Below are positions 39,275-48,935 of a stretch of DNA of 64,000 nucleotides, one piece after another. Each line of letters opens with the position of its first letter. The stretch's first letter is position 1. This DNA is from Myxococcus stipitatus (GTDB lineage: Bacteria; Myxococcota; Myxococcia; Myxococcales; Myxococcaceae). Under the pieces are notes generated by a model. That model searched no databases and had not been told where the DNA came from. It was given only the letters and a program-made list of their open reading frames with translations. The translations under genes and the position numbers were made by a program. The stretch covers positions 6,882,001 to 6,946,000 of the forward strand of contig NZ_CP102770.1 of assembly GCF_038561935.1 (NCBI RefSeq), given 5' to 3'.

Positions 39275-39595
39275 GAGCGACGGGGTGGGATGTACCGCAG
39301 GCCCCCGTGAGCGTCAAGGACGTTGCCGCCTCCCCTCCGCTCCCCCGCCCGACGAACACCCTCAAATTGCTGGAGAACTTCCCCCTCCACTCGGGACGCT
39401 CCTCTCTCGACAACTCAGCGCGTCGGACGCTCCTCGCCCACCACACCCCGCGTCATCCACGACTCCACATCTCCACTTTAATCACATTTTTCAGACTAAT
39501 CTTGATTACTTGATATTTACGGTCAATACGTGCTTTCTCGCACTCCCAGTACCGCCCTCCCCCAGGGCGGCTCACCCGCAGCGCAGGAGCACGAC
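39275..39595. other. Intergenic region with an AT-rich probable promoter for the M36 protease
   Basis: Bases ~39475-39537 are about two-thirds A+T in a 70% GC genome and probably contain the promoter of the downstream protease. Candidate -35 boxes TTGATT (39502) and TTGATA (39510) exist but no convincing -10 partner can be chosen. A 68-codon open frame across the region is probably not a gene. Confidence 0.45.
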
Positions 39596-41650
39596 ATGAC
39601 CGTAGGTGCATACCGAAGGCGGCTGTTCCAGGCGGTGGTTTTCACGGCGACCCTCACCAGCTCCGCGGCGATGGCGGTGGCGCCCGAGTCCAGCGGCGAG
39701 CGCCACTTCGACGCGCGCGTCTCGTACAACGCGCAGGCGCGCTTCGGCTTCTCCGCGGCCCAGAAAGCCCGCGTGGAGCAGCTACGCCAGAGCATCCCGG
39801 AGCTGCGCGTCGAGCTGGACGAGCACAGCGGCACCGTGCGCTCTCTCTCCAACCCCGTGGGCGCGCTCTCCGGCCCCAGCAGCGGCGACCCGATGGCCAT
39901 CGGCCTGGACTTCGTCCAGAAGCACCACGCCGCGCTCGGCCTGGAGCTGTCCGACCTGGCCAGCCTCGAGGTCACGGACCGCGTCTACTCGGACGTCAGT
40001 GGCGCCACGCATCTGTATCTGCGACAGACCTACAAGGGTCTCCCCGTCTACAACGCCCAGCTGCAGATCAACGTGGGCAAGGACGGAAGCGTGCTGGGCG
40101 TCCACAGCGACTTCCTCCCCTCGCTGGACACGTCCATCGCCGGCGTGCAGCCTCGGCTGAGCGCGGGCGAGGCCGTGGCGGGGCTCGCCAGGCACCTGGG
40201 CCTGCGCCTCGCGGATGCCCCCCGCTCCCTGAAGGCGGAGCCCGGCGCGAAGCAGCGCACCTCCGTCGAGGTCGACGGCCTGTCGCGCGAGCCCATCGTC
40301 GCGGAGCTGGCGGTGCTGCCCATCCGGCGCGGCGAGGCCCGCCTCGTGTGGCACTTCCAGGTCCACACGCTGGACTCCCAGCATGACTACGACGTGACGG
40401 TGGACGCCGGCTCGGGCGAGGTGTTGACGCGCTTCGACTGGGTGGCCGCGGATTCCTACAAGGTCTACCCCGCCCCCGTGGAGAGCCCCAACCACACGTC
40501 TCCGCTGCCGCCCTCGGACGGCCGGGCGACGGTGGCGAACCCCGCCAACACCACGGCGTCTCCGTACGGCTGGCACGACACCAACGGCGTCGCCGGCGCG
40601 GAGTACACCATTCCCCGCGGCAACAACGTCCACGCGTATGAGGACCGCGACGCCAACAACGCGCCGCCCACCACCGGCCAGCCGGACTGCGGCGCCGCCA
40701 TCAACTGCGTCTTCCCCATCAACCTCTCGGCCGCGCCCTCCACGTACATCCCGGCCGCCGTCACCAACCTCTTCTACTGGAACAACGTCATCCACGACGT
40801 CCAGTACCAGTACGGCTTCAACGAGGCGGGCGGCAACTTCCAGCAGAACAACTACGGCCGCGGCGGCGTGGGCAACGACTACGTCCAGGCCGAGGCCCAG
40901 GACGGCAGCGGCACCAACAACGCCAACTTCTCCACGCCCGCGGACGGCAGCCGCCCGCGCATGCAGATGTACATCTGGACGGCGCCCACGCCGGACAAGG
41001 ACGGTGACCTCGACACGGGCATCATCGTCCACGAGTACGGCCATGGCATCTCCAACCGCCTGGTCGGTGGCCCCAGCAACGTGTCGTGCCTCACCAACCG
41101 TCAGCAGCCGGGCGAGGGCATCAGCGACTTCCTCGCGCTCTTCTACACGGCGCGCACCGGCGACACGGCCAACAAGATTCGCGGCATGGGCACCTACGCC
41201 CTGAACCAGGCCACCACTGGCACGGGCATCCGCGGCCAGCCGTACACGCTGGACTCCACGCGCAACACCTGGACGTACCAGAGCCTGCGCGGCATGGCCG
41301 TCCCGCACGGCGTGGGCTCCGTGTTCGCCCAGGGCATGTGGGAAGCGTACTGGGCGCTCGTCACGCAGTGGGGCTTCGACAGCAACCTCTACAACGCCAA
41401 CGGCAACGCCGGTAACCAGCGCATGATGCTGTACTTCACCGAGGGCATGAAGCGCACGGGCTGCCGCCCGACGTTCCTCATGGTGCGCGACGGCATCATC
41501 AACGCGGCCACCACCCTGCACGGTGGCGAGGACGTGTGCCGTCTGTGGAGGGCGTTCGCCGCCTACGGCATGGGCACCAACGCGACGACGACGGGACCGG
41601 ATGACGTCACCGCGGTGACCAACGGCTTCGCCGTGCCGTCCGGCTGCTGA
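39596..41650 (+). CDS. Secreted M36 (fungalysin-type) metalloprotease
   Basis: A 684-residue secreted zinc protease. A signal peptide (AVVFTATLTSSAAMAVA) is followed by an FTP/PepSY-like propeptide (~60-290; HLYLRQTYKGLPVYNAQLQINV, LVWHFQVHTLD) that must be removed for activation. The M36 catalytic domain has HEYGHGISNR at residues 479-488 and the third ligand in GEGISDFLALFY (~512). It is full length for the family. The ATG has a CAGGAG site; the frame is open upstream without support. It probably digests prey or matrix protein. Confidence 0.94.
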   Translation: MTVGAYRRRLFQAVVFTATLTSSAAMAVAPESSGERHFDARVSYNAQARFGFSAAQKARVEQLRQSIPELRVELDEHSGTVRSLSNPVGALSGPSSGDPMAIGLDFVQKHHAALGLELSDLASLEVTDRVYSDVSGATHLYLRQTYKGLPVYNAQLQINVGKDGSVLGVHSDFLPSLDTSIAGVQPRLSAGEAVAGLARHLGLRLADAPRSLKAEPGAKQRTSVEVDGLSREPIVAELAVLPIRRGEARLVWHFQVHTLDSQHDYDVTVDAGSGEVLTRFDWVAADSYKVYPAPVESPNHTSPLPPSDGRATVANPANTTASPYGWHDTNGVAGAEYTIPRGNNVHAYEDRDANNAPPTTGQPDCGAAINCVFPINLSAAPSTYIPAAVTNLFYWNNVIHDVQYQYGFNEAGGNFQQNNYGRGGVGNDYVQAEAQDGSGTNNANFSTPADGSRPRMQMYIWTAPTPDKDGDLDTGIIVHEYGHGISNRLVGGPSNVSCLTNRQQPGEGISDFLALFYTARTGDTANKIRGMGTYALNQATTGTGIRGQPYTLDSTRNTWTYQSLRGMAVPHGVGSVFAQGMWEAYWALVTQWGFDSNLYNANGNAGNQRMMLYFTEGMKRTGCRPTFLMVRDGIINAATTLHGGEDVCRLWRAFAAYGMGTNATTTGPDDVTAVTNGFAVPSGC

Positions 41651-41695
41651 GCCCCGCACGGACTTCCCGCACCGAGGCAAGCCGCTAGACAGTCC

Positions 41696-41733
41696 CCGGG
41701 GGCCTCTCTCACGAGGGGCCCCCGGTTTCATTT
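41696..41733 (+). terminator. Terminator after the M36 protease gene
   Basis: Perfect 9-bp arms CCGGGGGCC (41696-41704) and GGCCCCCGG (41717-41725) followed by TTTCATTT. Confidence 0.8.
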
Positions 41734-41835
41734 GAGGCGCCCCCGAGCTTCCCAAGCTCTGGGTCGGGGGTTCGCACGACCCACGTGGTCGCCCAGGGTC
41801 CGGGCCCCCATGGAGAGCGTAAGCTCCGGCCCGCC

Positions 41836-44800
41836 ATGCCGCTTCTCCCGCTGTCGCTGCTGCTGAGCTCGCTGACCCTGTCCACCCCCACTGACGACGC
41901 CTCCCCGGCCACTCCACGCTGGCGGGAATCGGAGCCCTTCGCCCTGACCATCAGCGGCGGCGTCAGCCTGGGCGCCTACGAGGCCGGGCTCTCGTGGGCG
42001 CTGGTCCGCTACCTCCGGGAGATTGAAAAGGACGCCCAGGCCAACCTCTCCGAGCGCCATCCTCGGCTCGTGACGGTGACAGGGGCCTCGGCCGGCAGCA
42101 TCAATGCCCTGCTGGTCGCGCTCGCCTGGTGCGCGAAGGATGACCAGGGCCGCATCAACACCGTCGATAACAATGACTTCCGGGACACCTGGGCTCCCGT
42201 GGGCTTCGATACCCTCCTGCCCTCGTCCCAGGAGAACCCCTTCTCCTTCGCCGAGCCGCGCTACTCGGCCACGGACGGCCTGCTCACCCGCCAGGCCTTC
42301 GAGTCCGTCATTCAGTCCTTCCACCGCAGGCTCGACTGGCGAAACAAGAACGAGTTGCGACAGCAATACCGATACCCCTGCGAGGTTCCCCTCGGCATCA
42401 CCGTCACGCGAGCCGTGCCCGAGACCGTCGAGGAGGCGGGGCTGCGAATCCCTCGCCAGCGCTTCAGCATCCTGTGGAAGCTGGAGACAGACGCCGGAGG
42501 GTCCGCGCATATCCGCAATCAATTCCTGACAGAGGAAGGCACGAACGACGCCCTCGTGTACCTCACCGAGACACCGAGGTCGCCCACCTCGGAGCCGGCG
42601 CTGAGAAGTCCCTCCTCCGTGGATGCCGACGCCGTCGTCAAGGCCATCGAAGCCTCCAGCGCGTTTCCGTTTGCCTTTGGCCCGGTGCGCCTCTCGTATT
42701 GCGCACCGAGCTGCTCGACCAGCGCGCCGCAAGCCTCGTCCACCGTCTCGGCCCCGGCCTGTGAGCAGATCGCCCAGGGACTCCGGAAGGCCGCACCTCC
42801 GGGAACGCGCGTCCCGCCGCTCCAGGTGTGCAGCCAGGACTTCTTCGACGGGGGCGTCTTCGACAATGCCCCGGTGGGCGTGGCGCTGCAGCAGGCGGAG
42901 CAATTCCTCACACAGCAGCAGGTCAACGGTTCCAATCCGTTGCGTCCGCTCACCTACCTCTTCGTGGACCCGGACTTCCGGCGGCTCCCCGCCTCGCCCT
43001 CCGGGGTCAAGACCCAGGAGGTTCCGGACCTCAGCAAGCAGGTCGACTTCATCCTCAGCGCCATCGGCACCGCGAGGAGCTTCCAGCTGCACACCGCCAT
43101 CCAGAACAAGGGCTGGAACCAGACGCTGCGCAGCCACGTCCGAGGCACCGCGGCCTGGCTGTCGGAGCTCGCCCAGCTCGCGGGAAGTCCTCCCATCCAG
43201 ACCGCGCCCACGGGCGAGCAGCGTCATGCGTTCGGCTGGCGACTCATCCGCTGTCTGGAGAAGTCGTCACCGGGAACTTCGACGCAGGCCTGCCTGTCGG
43301 CGGTCGACGCCACCCAGGTCGACAGCGAGAAGCCCGTGCCCTTCTCCTCGCTGGTCACCACGTCGCTGCGATTGAAGGAGCTGCTCACCCAGCGCGGCGC
43401 CCTGTGCGGGAGGGCCGCCCCGCCCTCTGGAATGGAGGCACAGGAGGTCTCCCAGGGACTCGGACTCGCGGCGCTCGGCCTGGGCTTCCTGTCCGAGGAG
43501 CTCAACCGCTCCGACTACGGCCGCGCCACTCCCGAAGAGCTGAAGGAGCTGCGGCAAGCCCTGCTCGGCGTCACCGCGACGCTGGGCCAGGTCCTCCCCT
43601 GCGCGGGCTCGCGCGACACGCGACGGCTCTCGTCGCTGAAGGAATCACTGGCCACGCGGGAGAAGGAGGCGGGGACCCTCGCGAACCTGAAGCAGGACCG
43701 CTCGATGGTGGTCTCCAGCCGCTTCTCGCCGCTCGCCTCCGCCCAGCTCCTCAACTTCGGGGCGTTCCTCGACGAGCCGCTGCGGATGACGGACTACTAC
43801 ATCGGCGTCTACGAGGCGGCGCACCAGCTCGCGGAGAACTTCTGCACCGAGCAGGACCCGTACAACCCCGAGGTCTGGAACGACAAGCCAGAGTCCCGGC
43901 AGCGCTGCATCGGCGAGAAGCTGAGGTTCATCACGGGCAAGCTGGACGTGGCGCGCTCCGGCCCCGCGTCACACGTCATCGAAACCCTGGCGAAGCGGGA
44001 GCTGGCGGCCACGCTCGGAAAGGACGGCCAGGAACGCGTCCTCGCCAGCCCCGAGTGGGCGTGGCTGGCGACCCTTCCGCCCTTCCCCCAGCATCGAAAC
44101 CTGCTGGACGACACCATCACCGTCTCGCAGGTCCTCAGGGTGCTGATGTCGAAGGAGGTGTTCTGTCAGGACCCCTTCGCGCGCGGCAAGTGCCTGGCGG
44201 ACCTGGACCTGGACGAGCTCAGCCAGGGGCTGGTGAAAGAAGGCTATCTGCCGCGAAGTGAGTCGATGCGACTCTTCCTGGCCGACCCTACGCGCTGGAC
44301 GTTGGAGCTCGCGACGCGCGGCACGAGCCGCGTCTCCACCCTCCAGGGCAAAGCCGGGCCGGCCTGGGAGCTCGGCCCGGCCCTGAACGCGGTCCGCTTG
44401 TTGACGACACGCGGGGCCGGCCTGCGCGAGTCGCTGCGCATCAATGCCTCCTCCGTCCCGCTGGGCCAGACACCCTCGGGAACGTCCGCCGCGACGCCGT
44501 GGCTCTTCACCCTGCTGCCCTACCGCGCCTCCATCGACGTGGCGCACCGGGGACTGATGCTGAGCTGGTTCGAGCCCACCCTCCGCCCCAACGAGCAGCT
44601 CACCGTGCGGCTGGGCCTCAATCCCCTCGAGCTTCGCTGGAAGGACTCCGCGGTCCCCCAGGTCTCGAGCAGCTTCACCCCGAGCCTGGCCGCAACCGTG
44701 TCCACGTTCGCCTCGGTGGGCGCGGGCCCCACGGTGGAGGCGCGGTGGCGCGAGCAGGGGCGTGAGCAGTGGGCGCTCGGCGCGGAGGTGTACGCGGACT

Positions 44801-44922
44801 TCGCCCAGGAGCGCATCCGGCTGGGCCTCGGCTTCCGCGACACACCCGGCACCCCGTGGGCGGGGCTCGTCTACCTGAGCTTCGCGGACGTCAACGGGAT
44901 GCTCTTCTGGATGACCCGGTGA
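41836..44922 (+). CDS. Patatin-like phospholipase with possible C-terminal barrel
   Basis: A 1028-residue exported protein (signal MPLLPLSLLLSSLTLS). The patatin domain has an oxyanion loop GGVSLGAYEAG (41-51), nucleophile Ser85 in GASAG, and the catalytic Asp338 in DGG, so all catalytic parts are present. The middle (~480-880) is a helical domain of unknown role. The last ~150 residues alternate polar and hydrophobic strands (LFTLLPYRASIDVAHRGLML, LTVRLGLNPLELRW, WALGAEVYADFAQERIRLGLGF) and end FWMTR, suggesting an outer-membrane barrel. It may be a surface or secreted lipase. Confidence 0.85.
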   Translation: MPLLPLSLLLSSLTLSTPTDDASPATPRWRESEPFALTISGGVSLGAYEAGLSWALVRYLREIEKDAQANLSERHPRLVTVTGASAGSINALLVALAWCAKDDQGRINTVDNNDFRDTWAPVGFDTLLPSSQENPFSFAEPRYSATDGLLTRQAFESVIQSFHRRLDWRNKNELRQQYRYPCEVPLGITVTRAVPETVEEAGLRIPRQRFSILWKLETDAGGSAHIRNQFLTEEGTNDALVYLTETPRSPTSEPALRSPSSVDADAVVKAIEASSAFPFAFGPVRLSYCAPSCSTSAPQASSTVSAPACEQIAQGLRKAAPPGTRVPPLQVCSQDFFDGGVFDNAPVGVALQQAEQFLTQQQVNGSNPLRPLTYLFVDPDFRRLPASPSGVKTQEVPDLSKQVDFILSAIGTARSFQLHTAIQNKGWNQTLRSHVRGTAAWLSELAQLAGSPPIQTAPTGEQRHAFGWRLIRCLEKSSPGTSTQACLSAVDATQVDSEKPVPFSSLVTTSLRLKELLTQRGALCGRAAPPSGMEAQEVSQGLGLAALGLGFLSEELNRSDYGRATPEELKELRQALLGVTATLGQVLPCAGSRDTRRLSSLKESLATREKEAGTLANLKQDRSMVVSSRFSPLASAQLLNFGAFLDEPLRMTDYYIGVYEAAHQLAENFCTEQDPYNPEVWNDKPESRQRCIGEKLRFITGKLDVARSGPASHVIETLAKRELAATLGKDGQERVLASPEWAWLATLPPFPQHRNLLDDTITVSQVLRVLMSKEVFCQDPFARGKCLADLDLDELSQGLVKEGYLPRSESMRLFLADPTRWTLELATRGTSRVSTLQGKAGPAWELGPALNAVRLLTTRGAGLRESLRINASSVPLGQTPSGTSAATPWLFTLLPYRASIDVAHRGLMLSWFEPTLRPNEQLTVRLGLNPLELRWKDSAVPQVSSSFTPSLAATVSTFASVGAGPTVEARWREQGREQWALGAEVYADFAQERIRLGLGFRDTPGTPWAGLVYLSFADVNGMLFWMTR

Positions 44923-44997
44923 GATACACGCGCGTCGGACGGCTCCTCGTCCACCGGGCACTTGACTGAACGGACTTTCAGTCGCACGCTGGCCTGC

Positions 44998-46035
44998 GTG
45001 AAAGCCCGTCCCATCGACAATCCGCCCAACCCCTGGGCGAGCACCGAAGTCGAATACCTGGACGAAATCCCTCCCTCGAAGCTGGAGGTCTGGGAGGACC
45101 ACAGCCGACAGGTCGTCTCCCACAACGACAGCCCGGACGTGGGCTTCAGCTGGAGCGTCAATCCCTATCGCGGCTGTCTGCACGCCTGCGCGTACTGCTA
45201 TGCGCGGCCCACGCACCAGTACCTGGACTTCGGCGCGGGCACCGACTTCGAGACGAAGCTCGTGGTGAAGCCCCAGGCCGCGGAGCTCCTGCGAGCCCAC
45301 TTCGAGCGCCCCTCGTGGAAAGGGGAGACCGTGGTCTTCAGCGGCGTCACCGACTGCTATCAGCCGCTGGAGGCCTCGCTGCGACTCACCCGCGCCTGCC
45401 TGGAGGTCTGCGCCGAGTACCGCAACCCCGTGGGCATCATCACCAAGGGCGTCCTCGTCGAGCGAGACCTCGACGTGCTCCAGCGCCTGTCGAGCGAGGC
45501 CCGGCTCTGGGTCAGCATCAGCCTCCCCTTCCACAACGCGGAGCTGGCACGTGCGATGGAGCCCTACGCGGCCTCACCCCAGCGGAGGCTGCTCGCGATT
45601 CGCCGCCTCTCGGAGGCCGGAATCGACGTGGCCGTCTCCGTGGCGCCCATCATCCCCGGGCTCAACGACGAGGACATCCACCGGGTGCTCACCGCCGCGC
45701 GCGAGGCCGGCGCCACCCGCGCGCACTACAGCATGGTCCGGCTTCCCGGCCCGGTGAAGGACGTCTTCGAGGAGCGGCTGCGCGCGAAGCTCCCGCTGCG
45801 CGCCGACCGGGTCCTGCATCGCATCCGGGAGACGCGGGGCGGAGAGCTCAACGACTCGCGCTTCAAGCACCGCATGCGCGGCGAGGGGCTCTACGCGGAG
45901 ACCATCCATCGCCTGTTCGCGACGACGGCGCGCAGGGTGGGCATGCGCGCCTCGTACATCACCGAGGAGGCGCCGGAGACCTTCCGGCGCCCGCCTCGCA
46001 AGCCCCCGGAGTCACCTCAGCTCAGCCTCTTCTGA
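44998..46035 (+). CDS. Radical SAM protein, PA0069/SplB-like family
   Basis: A 345-residue radical SAM enzyme. The cluster motif is CLHACAYC (CxxxCxYC, ~58-65), preceded by the family-typical start VKARPIDNPPNPWASTEVEYLDE. Later conserved parts are VFSGVTDCYQPLEASLRLTRACLEV, TKGVLVERDLDVLQ and SVAPIIPGLND. It is related to the spore photoproduct lyase group, but the substrate of this subfamily is not established. GTG 44998 is chosen to fit the family; TTG 44962 would add 12 residues. It is convergent with the small membrane protein gene. Confidence 0.88.
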   Translation: MKARPIDNPPNPWASTEVEYLDEIPPSKLEVWEDHSRQVVSHNDSPDVGFSWSVNPYRGCLHACAYCYARPTHQYLDFGAGTDFETKLVVKPQAAELLRAHFERPSWKGETVVFSGVTDCYQPLEASLRLTRACLEVCAEYRNPVGIITKGVLVERDLDVLQRLSSEARLWVSISLPFHNAELARAMEPYAASPQRRLLAIRRLSEAGIDVAVSVAPIIPGLNDEDIHRVLTAAREAGATRAHYSMVRLPGPVKDVFEERLRAKLPLRADRVLHRIRETRGGELNDSRFKHRMRGEGLYAETIHRLFATTARRVGMRASYITEEAPETFRRPPRKPPESPQLSLF

Positions 46036-46040
46036 CGGCC

Positions 46041-46059
46041 GCCGAGGGGCTTCCTCGGC
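46041..46059. terminator. Small hairpin between convergent genes
   Basis: Arms GCCGAGG and CCTCGGC around a 5-nt loop, between the radical SAM stop and the stop of the YeaQ-like gene. It lacks a T tract. Confidence 0.45.
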
Positions 46060-46308
46060 CTACTTGCGTATCGCCTGCACGATGCTGATGAGGATGACGG
46101 CGCCCACCGTGGCCACGGCCAGCGAGTAGAGGTTGAGCCCCGTCACGCCCCGGCCGCCCAGGATGCTGAACAGCCAGCCGCCAATCATCGAGCCGACGAC
46201 GCCGGTCGCGACGTTGGCGAACAGGCCCATCTTCGCGTTCGTTCCCTTGATGATGCTCGCCAACCAGCCCGCAATCCCTCCCAGCACCAGCCACGCGCAA
46301 ATTCCCAT
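46060..46308 (-). CDS. GlsB/YeaQ/YmgE-family small membrane protein
   Basis: An 82-residue protein with three hydrophobic segments and the Gly-rich pattern GGIAGWLASIIKGTNAKMGLFANVATGVVGSMIGGWLF (in two blocks), the transglycosylase-associated protein family. The role is unclear; some members are stress-induced. ATG 46308 has a perfect AGGAGG ribosome site; the upstream open frame is non-coding. Confidence 0.9.
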   Translation of the reverse strand: MGICAWLVLGGIAGWLASIIKGTNAKMGLFANVATGVVGSMIGGWLFSILGGRGVTGLNLYSLAVATVGAVILISIVQAIRK

Positions 46309-46492
46309 GACATCCTCCTGACCGGCGGGTGGAGACCCGCCCCGGCATCGCCGCCGTGCAGCCGGGCTCGTTCCTACTACGCTCCGCGTCCCCGCGTATT
46401 TCAAAGCCTCCGGGCCCCGGACGAAAACAGCAAGCGCCCCGCGCCTCTCGACGAGACACGGAGCGCCCGGGCCCTTCACGACGTGGACGTGC

Positions 46493-47053
46493 TCAGTCCT
46501 TGCCGAGCATGCCGTCCTTCAGGCCGCCATCCACCGGGTCCTTGCCCAGCCACACGGAGAAGAGCGAGTCGGCGAAGTCCTTGCCCTCGACCGAAATCTC
46601 CTGGCCGCCCTTGGTGCTCTGCACCTTGGTGCCCGTGCCGGGGATGTAGGTCAGGATGAGCTCGTCGCCCTTCTTCAGGTCCGGGATGGCCGCGTTGAAG
46701 GTGTCCAGCTTCGGCTTGAGCTCCGCGAGCTTCGCGCCCGCGTTCTTCTTGAAGCCGTCGGAGATGGCGTCGGTGATGGTCTTCTTGTCCAGGTCGCGCA
46801 GCATGTACATGCGCACGCGCTTGATCTGATCCGACGCGACAATCTCCGCGCCATCCTTCGACGGGTTCTCCAGGTACAGGCCCACGGTGTAGACCTTGAA
46901 GACCACCTTCTTGCGCAGGCCGACTCCGTTGAGCTTCAGCTCCTTGTCCTCCACCTTGGCGGTATCGGGATAGTTCACCCCGGCCACTTCCTTGGCGAAG
47001 GCAGGCATGGCGAACAGCAAGCAGAGCGCGGCGGCGGACAGCGTGGCTTTCAT
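46493..47053 (-). CDS. Chalcone isomerase-like periplasmic protein
   Basis: A 186-residue protein with a clean signal peptide (CLLFAMPAFA). The mature domain follows the bacterial chalcone-isomerase-like fold (VNYPDTAKVEDKELKLNGVGLRKKVVFKVYTVGLYL ... LILTYIPGTGTKV ... FADSLFSVWLGKDPVD, in separate blocks). Bacterial members probably bind fatty acids or other lipids rather than flavonoids. It lies 42 bases downstream of serC on the same strand and may be co-transcribed. Confidence 0.88.
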   Translation of the reverse strand: MKATLSAAALCLLFAMPAFAKEVAGVNYPDTAKVEDKELKLNGVGLRKKVVFKVYTVGLYLENPSKDGAEIVASDQIKRVRMYMLRDLDKKTITDAISDGFKKNAGAKLAELKPKLDTFNAAIPDLKKGDELILTYIPGTGTKVQSTKGGQEISVEGKDFADSLFSVWLGKDPVDGGLKDGMLGKD

Positions 47054-47095
47054 GAAACCTCCAGGTGGAATCAGTTCCGTGTGTTGAGACGCAGC

Positions 47096-48184
47096 CTACC
47101 CGCGCGTCTTCATGAAATGTTCCATGAAGGTGACGAGCGTGCGCACATTCTCCACCGTCACGGCGTTGTACGTGGAAACCCGGATTCCCCCCGCCGTGCG
47201 GTGCCCCTTCAGCCCCACCATTCCTTGCTGCTTTGCGTCAGCGACGAAGGCCGCGTCGAGCTCCGGCGTGGGCAGGTGGAACACGACGTTCATCACGGAG
47301 CGGGACTCGCGCTCCACCGGCGCCCGGTAGAAGCCCGAGAACTTGTCGAGCGCGCCGTACAGCAGGTCCGCCTTCTGGCGGTTCCATGCCTCGACTTGCG
47401 CCAGGCCGCCCACGTCCTTCATCCACGCGAGCACGTTGCGCACCAGGTAGATGGCCAGCGTGGGGGGCGTGTTGTAGAGCGAGTTGTTCTCCGCGTGGAT
47501 GGAGTAGCGGAAGATCTTCGGGATGTCCTTGCGCCCGCGCGCGATGAAGTCCTTGGCCGCCACCACCAGCGTCACACCGGAAGGCCCCAGGTTCTTCTGC
47601 GCGCCCGCGTACGTGAGGGCGAAGCGCGACAGGTCCATCTTCTTCCACAGGAAGTCGGAGCTCATGTCCGCCACCAGCGGCACGGAGCCCACGTCCGGGA
47701 ACGTGTGCCACTGCGTGCCGTAGATGGTGTTGTTCGTGGTGATGTGGACGTAGGCCGCCTTCGGGTCCAGGTTCAGCTCGTCCTGTCGGGGCACGCGGGT
47801 GTAGTGCTTGTCCGGCTGCACCGTCGTCGCCGCGACGCGGGGCGCGCCGTAGTACTTCGCCTCGTCCAGGGCCTTCTCGCTCCACACGCCCGTCATGAGG
47901 TAGTCCGCGCTCGCGCCGGGGGTGAGGAAGTTCATGGGCACCTGCGCGAACTGCTGCGACGCGCCTCCCGTGAGGAACAGCACTTGGTGGCTGGACGGCA
48001 GGTCCACCAGCTGTGTCAGCAGGGAGATGGCCTCGTCGTGGACGGCCTCGTAGTCCTTGCCCCGGTGGCTGTGCTCCATCACGGACATGCCCGTGGCCTG
48101 GAAGTCCAGGAGCTCCTCGCGGGCGCGCTCGAGCGCGGGAAGGGGCAGGCCGGCGGGGCCGGGGTTGAAGTTGATGACGCGCAT
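47096..48184 (-). CDS. serC: Phosphoserine aminotransferase
   Basis: A 362-residue PLP enzyme that makes 3-phosphoserine in serine and pyridoxine synthesis. Key parts are [10 protein letters not shown] at the start, [30 protein letters not shown], and the PLP-lysine segment [17 protein letters not shown]. The C-terminal [12 protein letters not shown] is also typical. Start [10 protein letters not shown] is fixed by homology; the open frame extends 85 codons upstream. It is divergent from the ECF sigma operon. Confidence 0.96.
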   Translation of the reverse strand: MRVINFNPGPAGLPLPALERAREELLDFQATGMSVMEHSHRGKDYEAVHDEAISLLTQLVDLPSSHQVLFLTGGASQQFAQVPMNFLTPGASADYLMTGVWSEKALDEAKYYGAPRVAATTVQPDKHYTRVPRQDELNLDPKAAYVHITTNNTIYGTQWHTFPDVGSVPLVADMSSDFLWKKMDLSRFALTYAGAQKNLGPSGVTLVVAAKDFIARGRKDIPKIFRYSIHAENNSLYNTPPTLAIYLVRNVLAWMKDVGGLAQVEAWNRQKADLLYGALDKFSGFYRAPVERESRSVMNVVFHLPTPELDAAFVADAKQQGMVGLKGHRTAGGIRVSTYNAVTVENVRTLVTFMEHFMKTRG

Positions 48185-48353
48185 GGCGGGGTCCTCGCGG
48201 AATGGAGACGACGTGCCCCCATTCTTCCCCCCGAGGCCCCCCCGGGAGCTAGCGGGAAGCGAGGGGTTCCAGCGGCTTCCAGGTGACGCCGGAAGGAAAA
48301 CCGAGGAAAAAGGGTCGTGGCCACCGGCGAAGTCCGGGGGTCTGGAGGGACAG

Positions 48354-48929
48354 GTGGGTTCCACGGAGGGACTGGCGGAGTGGGTGCGGCGCGCGGCGAG
48401 TGGGGAGACCTCTGCCTTCAGTGAGCTGTACCGGCGCACTCGCCCTCAGGTGGCGAGGTTGATGGCGGGGTTCGCGCCCCTGGACTCCGACGAGGTGGAG
48501 GACGTCATCCAGGAGACCTTCGTCCGGGCGTTCCGCGCCCTGCCGCGCTTGAAGGAAGCAGCGGCCTTCGAGGCATGGTTGTTATCCATTGCCCGGAACC
48601 GGGCGAGGACCCGGTTGGAGCGCAAAGCGAACCTGCGGCGCCTGGAGGACGACATCGCGGACCCCGAGCCGGAGAGCGTCCCCGCCATCCCAGAGGCGCT
48701 TCAGCTCGAGCGCGACATCGACGCCGTCCGCCAGCTCATCGATGAGCTTCCGGAGGGCGAGGAGAAGAGAACAGTCCAGCTCTTCTATATCGAAGGAGAG
48801 CTGTCGGCCCGTGAGATTGCCGAGCAGTTGGGCGTTGGGAAAAGCGCCGTCACGATGAGACTCGAGCGCTTCCGGGGTCGTATCAAGAGAGAGTTGCTGC
48901 GGCGAGTGCTCGCAGGTCGGTGGGAGTGA
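48354..48929 (+). CDS. ECF-family RNA polymerase sigma factor
   Basis: A 191-residue group IV sigma factor. Region 2 ([17 protein letters not shown] ... [18 protein letters not shown]) is near residues 18-64 and region 4 ([32 protein letters not shown], in two blocks) at the C terminus. I chose GTG 48354 because GGAGG lies 5 bases upstream and the length fits; the frame is open 100 codons further without support. It is the first gene of a four-gene operon with a putative anti-sigma factor, a caspase-fold lipoprotein and a Cys-rich lipoprotein. I see no clear ECF-type autoregulatory promoter upstream. Confidence 0.92.
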   Translation: MGSTEGLAEWVRRAASGETSAFSELYRRTRPQVARLMAGFAPLDSDEVEDVIQETFVRAFRALPRLKEAAAFEAWLLSIARNRARTRLERKANLRRLEDDIADPEPESVPAIPEALQLERDIDAVRQLIDELPEGEEKRTVQLFYIEGELSAREIAEQLGVGKSAVTMRLERFRGRIKRELLRRVLAGRWE

Positions 48930-48935
48930 GAGGTC

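Noticed and set aside
39307-39513. 68-codon open frame between tRNA-Gly and the M36 protease
   Set aside because: No ribosome site, mixed composition, and it overlaps an AT-rich probable promoter region.
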